From contig DATGKR010000202.1 of the NCBI GenBank assembly GCA_035294565.1, positions 1 through 7,139 of the forward strand: 7,139 nt of DNA, written 5' to 3'. The notes below the pieces were generated by a model. The model ran no database searches and had not been told where the DNA came from. It was given only the letters and a program-made list of their open reading frames with translations. The DNA is from DATGKR01 sp035294565. GTDB taxonomy: Bacteria > Actinomycetota > Acidimicrobiia > Acidimicrobiales > Palsa-688. This document shows positions 1-6,800 of this stretch, piece by piece; within the stretch, counting starts at the first letter, position 1, and each line of letters begins with the position of its first letter. The translations under genes and the position numbers were made by a program.

Positions 1-40
1 AGCTCGGATCGAGGAGCACCTGGGCAACGGTCGGGGGTAG
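1..40 (+). CDS. C-terminal tail of an upstream gene (partial, unidentified)
   Basis: Reading from base 2, twelve codons give ARIEEHLGNGRG followed by a TAG stop at 38-40. The mixed acidic, basic and hydrophobic composition looks like the end of a real protein, and the frame closes just before a promoter-like element at 46-69, which is where a gene boundary would be expected. Only the tail is present, so no function can be assigned. It could be chance, because a dozen open codons are common in GC-rich DNA. Confidence 0.35.
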   Translation, partial: ARIEEHLGNGRG

Positions 41-45
41 CGACG

Positions 46-69
46 GTTTGCTGCCAAAAGCCACGGGTA
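46..69 (+). promoter_or_regulatory. Candidate SigF/SigB-type promoter of the alpha/beta hydrolase gene
   Basis: GTTT at 46-49 is followed after exactly 15 bases by GGGTA at 65-69. This matches the GTTT-N15-GGGTA pattern known for promoters of the general-stress SigF/SigB family in mycobacteria and streptomycetes. The element lies between the probable stop of the upstream gene (38-40) and the hydrolase start (115), leaving a leader of about 38 bases. A sigma factor of the same family is encoded next to the hydrolase, which makes the match more meaningful. No transcription data are available, and short motifs can arise by chance. Confidence 0.5.
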
Positions 70-74
70 GCTCC

Positions 75-87
75 TAACTGTCAGTTA
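75..87. promoter_or_regulatory. Perfect palindrome TAACTG-T-CAGTTA, candidate operator
   Basis: A 6-bp perfect inverted repeat with a single central base begins five bases after the -10-like GGGTA, so it covers the expected transcription start. It is AT-rich in a very GC-rich background. This position is typical of a repressor operator. The repressor is unknown and no regulator of that kind is encoded in the window. Confidence 0.4.
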
Positions 88-100
88 TTTTCCTGTCGAT

Positions 101-106
101 GAAGGA
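101..106 (+). promoter_or_regulatory. Ribosome-binding site fixing the hydrolase start
   Basis: GAAGGA lies eight bases before the ATG at 115, a good Shine-Dalgarno match and spacing. It supports this start and therefore a basic N-terminal extension ahead of the hydrolase core. Confidence 0.7.
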
Positions 107-114
107 AAAGACCT

Positions 115-1053
115 ATGGCCCTACCGCTCGAGCGTCCGACTAAGAGGGGGAGGAAGCCATCCCTCGCGCCGCTGCGCGTCGTGCCTCTCAGCGAGCGCGG
201 GCTGGGCTGGTCCACGGCGCCGGAAGGCCGGTGGCTCTCCCTAGGCGGCCGGGGTCGCACGTGGATCAGGGAGGAGCCGGGCCCGGAGGGAGCGCGGGCG
301 GTGGTCATGCTCCACGGCCTCGGGGCGACGGGGGGCCTCAACTGGGCAGGGGCGCAGTCGGTGCTTCGCGACCGGTTCCGGATGTTCACGATCGATCTGC
401 GCGGCCACGGCCGGGGCATCAGGACGCGGCGGTTCCGGCTGGAGGACTGCGCCGACGACGCGGCGGCCATGATCCGAGCGCTCGGTCTCGTCAAGCCGAT
501 AGTCGTCGGCTATTCGATGGGCGGGCCCGTGGCCTCCCTGCTGTGGAGGCGGCACCGGGGCCTCGCCGGGGGCCTCGTGCTGTGCGCCACGAGCCGGAAT
601 TTCCGGGGGAGCCCCGGTGAGAAGCTCGGGTTCGGCGCCCTCGCCCTGGTGGGCATGTCCCCGGTGGCGTTGCCCTCCGGGGTGGTGCGGGGGTGGGCTG
701 CGGCCCTGAAGCGCATACCGCTGCCATCACCGGCGCCGCTGCAGGACCTCCGCTTCGTCGTCGACGAGCTGGCCGGACACGACCCCCGCTCGATCGTCCA
801 GGCCGCGGGCGCCATCGGCGGCTTCAACGCATCCCCGTGGATCGGCGGCGTCGACGTGCCCACCTCGGTCGTCGTCACCACCGCCGACCAGCTGGTCCCT
901 CCCGTCCGCCAACTCCGGCTCGCCAGGTCCATCCCCGGAGCCACCATGCACTTCATAGACGCAGGCCACCTTTGCATCGCCGGCGGCTTGCAGAAGAGCC
1001 TTTTCCTCTCGGCGCTTCGCCGGGCCTGCTTGGACGTCGAGTCGAGGATCTGA
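115..1053 (+). CDS. Alpha/beta hydrolase fold protein
   Basis: A 312-residue alpha/beta hydrolase, probably cytoplasmic, since no signal peptide or membrane segment is visible. After a basic N-terminal extension of about 45 residues, the core starts with an oxyanion-hole strand VVMLHGLG (His67). The nucleophile elbow GYSMGG follows (Ser134), then the acid in TTADQLVPP (Asp258) and the base in DAGHL (His285), so the catalytic triad is complete. IDLRGHG, between the first two motifs, is also typical of the family. The family includes esterases, lactonases, haloperoxidase-like enzymes and the stress-signalling protein RsbQ; the sequence does not say which substrate is used. A SigF-like promoter and a palindrome precede it, and it converges on a SigF-type sigma gene with a 9-bp gap, so a role in a stress regulon is a reasonable inference. 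The ATG is supported by GAAGGA eight bases upstream. Confidence 0.9.
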   Translation: MALPLERPTKRGRKPSLAPLRVVPLSERGLGWSTAPEGRWLSLGGRGRTWIREEPGPEGARAVVMLHGLGATGGLNWAGAQSVLRDRFRMFTIDLRGHGRGIRTRRFRLEDCADDAAAMIRALGLVKPIVVGYSMGGPVASLLWRRHRGLAGGLVLCATSRNFRGSPGEKLGFGALALVGMSPVALPSGVVRGWAAALKRIPLPSPAPLQDLRFVVDELAGHDPRSIVQAAGAIGGFNASPWIGGVDVPTSVVVTTADQLVPPVRQLRLARSIPGATMHFIDAGHLCIAGGLQKSLFLSALRRACLDVESRI

Positions 1054-1062
1054 CCCCCAGCC

Positions 1063-2301
1063 CTACTTGACCTCGAAGGACTGTCGGAGCTTGGCCAGCG
1101 TCCTCGCCATGAGGCGGGATACCTGCATCTGGCTGACGCCTATCTCCGAGGCGACGTCGCGCTGGGTCCAGCCGTCGAAGAAAAGGCGTTTCAGGACCAG
1201 CTTCTCGCGCTCCTCCAGGAGAGGCAGCGAGTCGCGGAGCTGCCGGCGGTCGAGCGTGGTCTCGAAGCCGGAGTCGACGACGGGGACGTCGGTCGTCGAG
1301 TCCTCGTCTCCGTTGCGAGGGGTGTCGAGCGACGCCGGCCAGTAGCTGTCTCCCGCTTCCATGGCGGCGAGCACCGTCTCGTCGCTGACGCCGAGGTGCT
1401 CGGCGATCTGCTGGACGGTCGGCGAGGTGCCGAGGGTCTGACCGAGCTCCTCCCGAGCGGCCTTCACCGACAGGTACGCCTCTTGGAGCGAGCGGGGGAC
1501 GCGCAGCATCCAGGTCTTGTCCCGGAAGTGGCGTTTGAGCTCGCCGAGGATGCTGGCCGTGGCGAAGGTGGCGAAGCTGGAGCCGCGCTCGGGGCTGTAA
1601 CGGCCCGCCGCCTTGACCAGGGCGAGGAGGGCCACCTGTTCGAGGTCGTCGGCCATCTCACCGTGGTGCGAGAAGCGCCGCGCCAGCGACCGAGCCAGGT
1701 TGTAGTGGGTCTCCACCAGCCGCCGCTGCTCCTGGTGGCAGGCGAGTGTCGGAGGGGGCTCGCGGTCGGGTGCCGTGCGCTCCACCCGGGCGGGTGAGGT
1801 CTTGCGGAACAACCGGCCGGCTCGGTCGACGCGTTCGACCTCGGCTGGCAGCGACCCCTTCTCCGGCCTCTCCGCGAACAGCAGGTGCCCCCCTTTGCGC
1901 AGGTGGGTGAAGGCGGCGGGGTCGACCCGCTGGGTCGCGGTCAGCAGATCTACGGGCCCGAGCGGCGGGGCGAGGACCACCCGTTCGATGACCCGGCGGT
2001 CGGGCACCCACCTGCGGTCCTCGTGGCGGAGGCCCGCCGGCCGCTCGGAGCGGGGGAGGCAGCGCACGTCGCCCAGCGCGAAGTGCACCCTTCCCGCCGG
2101 GCGGGAGCACGCCGAGAGGAAGAAGCGGATGTCGGCTTCCTCTGGGCGGGGGTGCGCATGGTGGTAGGCGAGCGCCAAGGCGGCGGCGTCCTCGGCGGGT
2201 CCGACCGTCCACGACCGCGGGCGGCTCAGGCCGAGAAGGGCCGGTACGACCTTTCGCTGTAACAGTTCCCAATCGCGCAGCAGAGACGTAGCCCGCTCCA
2301 A
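1063..2301 (-). CDS. SigB/SigF/SigG-family RNA polymerase sigma factor with a methyltransferase-like N-terminal domain
   Basis: A 412-residue protein. Residues 188-412 form a complete sigma-70 group 3 factor. Region 2 has DDLEQVALLALVKA (218-231) and ATASILGELKRHFRDK (247-262). A region 3 segment has RVPRSLQEAYLSV (267-279) and SPTVQQIAEHLGVS. Region 4.2 has the helix-turn-helix WTQRDVASEIGVSQMQVSRL (378-397). The RHFRD, VPR and SQMQVSRL signatures are those of stress/sporulation sigma factors (SigB, SigF, SigG), usually about 260 residues and controlled by anti-sigma kinases. Here about 185 extra N-terminal residues precede the sigma core. Their order resembles a SAM methyltransferase: a degenerate glycine loop (TVGPAEDAAALALA, 32-45), an acidic strand end (ADI, 56-58), VHFALGDVRCLP (72-83), and VDLLTATQRVDP followed by HLRKGGHLLFAE (117-144). 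The start is TTG at 2301, with AGGG seven bases upstream; an in-frame stop four codons upstream (2311-2313) excludes a longer protein. No anti-sigma gene is present in the window. Confidence 0.93.
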   Translation of the reverse strand: MERATSLLRDWELLQRKVVPALLGLSRPRSWTVGPAEDAAALALAYHHAHPRPEEADIRFFLSACSRPAGRVHFALGDVRCLPRSERPAGLRHEDRRWVPDRRVIERVVLAPPLGPVDLLTATQRVDPAAFTHLRKGGHLLFAERPEKGSLPAEVERVDRAGRLFRKTSPARVERTAPDREPPPTLACHQEQRRLVETHYNLARSLARRFSHHGEMADDLEQVALLALVKAAGRYSPERGSSFATFATASILGELKRHFRDKTWMLRVPRSLQEAYLSVKAAREELGQTLGTSPTVQQIAEHLGVSDETVLAAMEAGDSYWPASLDTPRNGDEDSTTDVPVVDSGFETTLDRRQLRDSLPLLEEREKLVLKRLFFDGWTQRDVASEIGVSQMQVSRLMARTLAKLRQSFEVK

Positions 2302-2344
2302 TCCAGCGCCCTAGTCGGCGCCCGTTCGAAAGACCCGATCTCAC

Positions 2345-2354
2345 AAGGATCCTT
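2345..2354. repeat. 10-bp perfect palindrome AAGGATCCTT upstream of the sigma gene
   Basis: A self-complementary 10-mer lies 43 bases upstream of the sigma TTG start, in the divergent spacer. It could be an operator for the sigma gene, but a single 10-bp palindrome is weak evidence. Confidence 0.2.
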
Positions 2355-2384
2355 CCCTCCTCAGCCGCCGAGAAAACGTAGGTG

Positions 2385-2433
2385 CCCCATCCCGGGGGCG
2401 GCCCGGTGGTCGGCCTGCTCCCCCGGGATGGGG
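2385..2433. repeat. Strong inverted repeat: 14-bp perfect stem with a 21-base loop
   Basis: The left arm CCCCATCCCGGGGG (2385-2398) pairs without mismatch to CCCCCGGGATGGGG (2420-2433). The loop also contains two GGCC blocks (2400-2403 and 2412-2415) that could pair and extend the structure. It sits in the divergent spacer between the sigma gene and the GH1 operon. No T-run follows the stem on the plus strand. On the minus strand a short GTTTTC-like run comes only after about ten bases, so it is not a canonical terminator. Possible roles are an operator, a transcriptional insulator between divergent units, or an attenuator if transcription starts upstream of it. Confidence 0.6.
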
Positions 2434-2478
2434 GATGCCGGCCGCGTCCGGCCCCGAGCGGGCAGGGGGACCTCGGGC

Positions 2479-2484
2479 TATGCT
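2479..2484 (+). promoter_or_regulatory. Weak -10-like element (TATGCT) before the leader ORF and GH1
   Basis: TATGCT fits the TANNNT pattern of actinobacterial -10 boxes and is the most AT-rich hexamer in this part of a very GC-rich spacer. It lies about 60 bases before the GTG at 2545. No recognisable -35 is found 16-18 bases upstream, so the assignment is tentative. Confidence 0.22.
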
Positions 2485-2533
2485 CCGGCGGCCGGGTGTG
2501 GGATGCCCTGCCGAGGGGTGCCAGCCGAGCTGC

Positions 2534-2540
2534 AAGGAGG
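2534..2540 (+). promoter_or_regulatory. Strong Shine-Dalgarno AAGGAGG for the 34-codon leader ORF
   Basis: AAGGAGG is followed four bases later by GTG (2545-2547). It is the best ribosome-binding site in the window and belongs to the short leader ORF, not to GH1, whose own ATG at 2646 has no comparable site close upstream. Confidence 0.65.
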
Positions 2541-2544
2541 GCCA

Positions 2545-2649
2545 GTGAGGTTCGGGACAACCCTGTTCACCGCCGACCGGGGCATGACCCCGGCGACCGC
2601 CGCGAAGGCTCGGCACGTGCGTGGCGCTGCCCTCGAGCGGTTCGCATGA
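2545..2649 (+). pseudogene. 34-codon leader ORF resembling the N-terminus of an F420-dependent luciferase-like oxidoreductase
   Basis: The GTG-started peptide begins VRFGTTLFTADRGMTPATAA. From memory, this resembles the first beta-strand and loop of F420-dependent luciferase-like (LLM class) oxidoreductases, which often start MRFG...LF..D.G.TP...AR..EERGF and normally run to about 280-340 residues. Here similarity fades after about residue 27 and the frame stops at 34. The stop overlaps the GH1 start as ATGA (2646-2649). The strong AAGGAGG site at 2534-2540 implies translation. The likely explanation is a deletion that removed most of an oxidoreductase gene and left its start region as a leader translationally coupled to GH1. 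It could instead be a short leader peptide whose resemblance is fortuitous. Confidence 0.5.
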
Positions 2650-3818
2650 CCGCCTTCCCCGACGGCTTCCGGTGGGGGACGGCGACGGCCGCCCACCAGG
2701 TCGAGGGCGGCAACACCAACAACGACTGGTGGCGCTGGGAGCACGCCGCATCCGGAACGGTCGCCGAGCCGAGCGGCGACGCATGCGACTCGTGGGACCG
2801 CTGGGCGGAGGACGTGGCCCTGGTTGCCGGCCTCGGTTTTGACCACTACCGCTTCTCCCTCGAGTGGAGCCGGATCGAGCCCGCCCCCGGCGAGTGGTCG
2901 CTCGCCGCTCTCGACCACTACCGGCGGATCTGTGCCGCCCTGCGCGAGAGGGATGTCGAGCCGGTGGTCACCTTCCACCACTTCACCAGCCCGGCCTGGC
3001 TGGCCGACATGGGTTCCTGGGAAAAAGGGGAGGCCGTCGACCGCTTCGCCGACTTCTGCCACCGGGCTGCCGCGGCCATCGGCCCGCTGGCTGCGCGGGC
3101 CTGCACCATCAACGAGCCCAACGTCGTGTCGACCGCCGGCTACGTCCTCGGCGTGTTCCCTCCCGGGGTCACCGACCCCGGGCGGGCGGAAGCGGTGACG
3201 GAGAACCTGGTCGCCGCTCACCGCAGGGCGGTCGACGCGATCCGGGCCGCGGCGCCGGACCTGCCGGTCGGCATGACACTGTCCATGACCGACTACCAGC
3301 CGCTGGACGGCGGCGAGGAACGGACGGCGCATATCCGCGAGGTGCACGAGGACGTCTTCCTGCGAGCCACCGCCGGGGACGACTTCCTCGGCGTGCAGAC
3401 CTACACGAGGATGCTGATCGGCCCGGACGGCTGGGCCGGCCCGCAGCCCGGGGTTCCCGTCCTGCCGATGGGCTACGAGCTCTGGCCCGACGCCCTCGAA
3501 GCGTGCCTGCGGCGGGCTTGGCAGGTGACGGGAGGCTCCTTGCCGCTGTGGGTGACCGAGAACGGGATCGGCACCGACGACGACGGTCAGCGCATCGACT
3601 TCGTCGCCGCCGCGCTGCGGGGGGTCCTGCGCGCCTTGGCCGACGGTGTTGCCGTCGAGGGGTACACCTACTGGTCGCTCCTCGACAACTTCGAGTGGGC
3701 GTTCGGCTACCGCCCGCGTTTCGGGCTGGTGTCGGTCGACCGGGAGAGCTTCGCCCGCCGCCCCAAGCCGAGCGCCCGATGGCTGTCAGAAGTGGCGAGG
3801 TCCAACCGCCTGCCTTGA
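2646..3818 (+). CDS. Glycoside hydrolase family 1 (beta-glucosidase-like) enzyme
   Basis: A 390-residue GH1 (beta/alpha)8-barrel enzyme, expected to hydrolyse beta-linked glucosides or related glycosides with retention of configuration. It opens with the GH1 N-terminal signature FRWGTATAAHQVEG and continues with DSWDRW and YRFSLEWSRIEP. It has the acid/base NEP motif (Glu157), the nucleophile VTENG (Glu305), and the C-terminal YWSLLDNFEWAFGY and RFGLVSVD blocks. No signal peptide is seen, so it is probably intracellular. The two glutamates are 148 residues apart, against roughly 186 in classical beta-glucosidases. The segment before DDFLGVQTYTR lacks the usual region of about 40 residues. From memory this matches a short actinobacterial GH1 subgroup, so it is probably not a deletion. 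An open frame extends upstream to 2382, but homology begins exactly at the ATG at 2646, which overlaps the leader ORF stop (ATGA). Substrate is not predictable from sequence. Confidence 0.92.
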   Translation: MTAFPDGFRWGTATAAHQVEGGNTNNDWWRWEHAASGTVAEPSGDACDSWDRWAEDVALVAGLGFDHYRFSLEWSRIEPAPGEWSLAALDHYRRICAALRERDVEPVVTFHHFTSPAWLADMGSWEKGEAVDRFADFCHRAAAAIGPLAARACTINEPNVVSTAGYVLGVFPPGVTDPGRAEAVTENLVAAHRRAVDAIRAAAPDLPVGMTLSMTDYQPLDGGEERTAHIREVHEDVFLRATAGDDFLGVQTYTRMLIGPDGWAGPQPGVPVLPMGYELWPDALEACLRRAWQVTGGSLPLWVTENGIGTDDDGQRIDFVAAALRGVLRALADGVAVEGYTYWSLLDNFEWAFGYRPRFGLVSVDRESFARRPKPSARWLSEVARSNRLP

Positions 3819-6800
3819 GGGTGCGGCGCGGGTCGTTGGCCGGGGGGGCGGTCGCCGTCGCAATCACCGGCGTGCTGGGCTGGTCGGCTCTGGCCGGGCC
3901 GTCCCCCCCGTCGGTGAAGCCGTCCATCTTCTCCGGCGCGATCGTGCTGGCAGACGACCGACCGCTGACCGTGGTCGATCTGGCCACCGCCGCCGTCGCC
4001 GTACGCCTGGCCGACGCCGACACCCGGGTCGGCGCGCCCAACTACGGCCTCGTGCAGCCCGTCGCGCTGGCCGGCGGGACGCTGTTGGTCAACCGGGCCA
4101 CCGGGGCGTTCAACTTCGTCGACCCCGACGACTACGCCGTGGACCCCTCCGGCGGGGGGGTGGCGCTCGGCCCGCTCCCCGGGGCAGTCGGGGCCGAGGG
4201 TGTCGCCGACGGCAGGCGCGCCTGGATCGTGCGCTCGGCGCCGCGCACCACTGCGGCGCTCGTCGGTCGGACCACGGTCGCTTCGGCCGCGTCCGGCCGC
4301 CCGGCCCCGCCAGACGGGTTCGGCGTCGTCCCCGGCCGGGTTCCCCTCGGCAGCGCCTACGCCGCGGCCTCCGGCGCCGACCTGTGGGTCCTGGCGGGCG
4401 GTCAGGGCGCCTGCCGGCTCTACATGGTCGCCCCCGCGGGCGTCCGGCTCGTGTCGAGCGCCCCGCTTCCCTGCAGCCGGACCGCCGTCGAAGCCGTCGC
4501 CGGAGGGGCGGTGTGGGCGCTGCCCGACGGGTTCCGCTCCTTCGGTCCGGCCGGCCCGGGCGTCGCCGCCCGGGCCCCCACCGGCCGAGACGACCGCTTC
4601 GTGCCCGTCAGCGGCGCCGGGCGCGAGGCGTGGTTCCTCGCCCGCGCGCCGGGCGGGTGGACCCTCGTCGGCTGGCGGCCGGCCGCGCGGTCGCGCAGAG
4701 ACGCCCTCACCGGCCCCCTGCCTCTTCGCTACTTCGGACCGGGTGCCGACCCGGCCCCTCCGGCGCTGGCTGGCGGGGTGCTCTACACCCTCGACCGGTC
4801 CGCCGGCCCCCAGCCGACCCTGTGGGCCGTCGACGTCGACGGGGGGCGCATGGCCCCGGTCGCAGGCGCCGCCCGCTACCCGCGGGTGGGGCCCGAGGAG
4901 GACGACGGCTTCGGCGGTGCATACGTGTCCGCCGACGGGCCGCGGGTCGTCTTCGACAACCCGGAGAGCCTCGAGGCTGTGGTCGTCTTCACCGACGGCA
5001 CCCACGCCCCGGTCGTCGTCGACAAGACCGACGCGGTGACCGTGTCCACCACCGGGCCCGAGTACCTCGACCTGGCCGCGCCGTCTCGCCAGGCGACGCC
5101 GGGCCCCGCGGCTACGCCGACCCCTCCCGCCCCGCAGCCGGTCGACCCGCAGGCGGTGTGCGCCGACACCACGCAGAAGCCCTACGCCCCGTCGATCACC
5201 TCGGTGACCCCTTCCTCGGGGGCGGCGCTGGTCGTCTGGTCCTACCGGCTTCTCGACCCGACCGACTGCGAGCCGGACGCGTGGTCGGTTCAGGTCGTCG
5301 ACATCTCGGGAAGCGCGCAGCCCTCCCCTGCGGTGCGGATCGTGCGCGGCCAGCAGCAGCTCCTCTTCACCGGCCTGCGCCCGGCGACCACCTACGAGGC
5401 CGTCGTGTCGGCGTACATCAACTCCCGGTCCACGCCGTCGCAGCCGGCCACCTTCACCACCGAGGCGAGAGGACCCGACGCGCCGCTCTCGGTCACTACA
5501 ACCTCAGACGGAAAGGGCGACTGGGTCGTCTCTTGGGTGCCGTGCACCGAGCAGGCGAACCCAGCGTGTGTCGTGGCGGCCGACAGCTGGACGGTTCTCG
5601 GGTCTGGCTGCGGCGCCGGCTTCGTCGGCACCCCGCCGGTGGTGACCGTCCCAGGCGCCGTCCACAGCGTCACTGTGGACGGCGAACCAGCCGGGCTGCT
5701 CGGCGAGTACCTCACCTTCGAGGTGGAGGGCACCCTCTCGTCGGGGCTCGCCGGCAACCCCACCTCGGACAGATCCTGCACAGAGTCCTGGCGGCCCCCC
5801 GACCCCGGCGCCATCCAGCTCAGCGCCGAGGGCGTGCCCGCCGGCGGGACGATCAGCGCTGTGCTGCAGGTCCAGGTCGCGGGCGACCCTGCCGCGGCGT
5901 TCGGCGCCCAGCCGGCGGGCACCGACTTCGTCTACGCGGTCGGCGGCGCCACAGTCGGACCGACCCACCGCACCGAGGTCACCGTCACCGGTCTCGCCGC
6001 CGGCCAGGACTACGTTCCGTCCGTCGAGGTGTACCCGGCGGGCCACCCCCAGGCGGCGGTCAGGGTCAGCGGGCAGCCCTTCTCCCAGACGCTTCCATGG
6101 CCATCCGACCTTCAAAGCGGCGTGTCGGCTTTACCGTCGGTGGGCAAGGACCCCAACGAGGGGACCGTCACCGTCGCCTTCCCCCCTGATGTTCCGGCGG
6201 GGCCGCTGACGGCCACGGCCGCCCGGCTCGTCTGCGGCTCGACGAGCTCGTCCGAGCCGGACAGCAACCTGGTCGCGGGGCGCGTCGCCTACCCGGTAGA
6301 CCTCGTCGAGCAGGGAGGGGCGTGCACGATCACCTTCGAGCTCGTGGACGACTCCCAACCCGACCCCTACGGAGGACCGTCACCGCCGCTGTCGGCGGCG
6401 TTCGACATCGGAGTGCAACCCCACTACGACTTCGCCGCAGCCCTGGCAGGGGACTGCAAGCAGGCCTACAGTTGCGGCCCTCTAGGCCAGCCCTGGCAGA
6501 TCGAGGTCGACTACACCGGCGGAGACCCCCTGGGCGCCGGCGGCAACTGGTCCGTGTCGACCCGCCTGGACACCAGAAGCGCCGAAGTCGCCGACCCCTG
6601 CGCCTCGACCTTCGAGCTCCCCGGGCCGACGTTCCCATACCTCTTCGACCTGCCTCGGTCGTGCCCGGACCCGTCCCAGGTGCGCGTGTCGGTCTCCTAC
6701 ACCTACCTGGGCCAGGTCGTCGCCGACGACGCAGGCACCCCCTCGGGATCTTCCCCGCCTGCGACGCTTCCGCCTTCGACGACCACCACGGTGCCCGCGA

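Noticed and set aside
139..159. AT-hook-like KRGRKPS in the N-terminal extension of the hydrolase
   Set aside because: It lacks the canonical RGRP core and occurs once; a basic N-terminus in a GC-rich genome is not evidence of DNA binding.
1043..1075. Hairpin CGAGG...CCTCG spanning the convergent gene ends as a terminator
   Set aside because: Only five base pairs with a 23-base loop and no T-run; not enough for a terminator.
2302..2385. Possible SigF-type autoregulatory promoter for the sigma gene on the minus strand (GTTTTC near 2373)
   Set aside because: No GGGTA occurs 14-17 bases downstream; the nearest GGGTCT is about 38 bases away, so the element does not fit the promoter pattern.
1658..2560. 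300-codon minus-strand open frame overlapping the sigma factor N-terminal half
   Set aside because: Pro/Arg/Gly-rich shifted frame. The sigma gene frame in the same region shows ordered methyltransferase-like motifs and continues into the sigma core.
2382..2645. Upstream in-frame extension of the GH1 gene to a GTG at 2382
   Set aside because: The extra 88 codons run through the inverted repeat and the leader ORF in another frame, show no GH1 similarity, and homology begins exactly at the ATG at 2646.
2864..3778. Open frame continuing 305 codons upstream of the surface protein inside GH1
   Set aside because: It is an Arg/Gly/Pro-rich shadow frame inside a conserved GH1 gene; the signal sequence of the surface protein marks the true N-terminus near 3779-3821.
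3707..5005. 432-codon minus-strand open frame opposite the surface protein
   Set aside because: Antisense shadow with Gly/Arg/Asp/His-rich composition and no recognisable domain.
3646..6189. 847-codon plus-strand open frame across GH1 and the surface protein gene
   Set aside because: It has the Arg-rich, low-complexity composition typical of shifted frames in GC-rich DNA, and overlaps genes with clear motifs.
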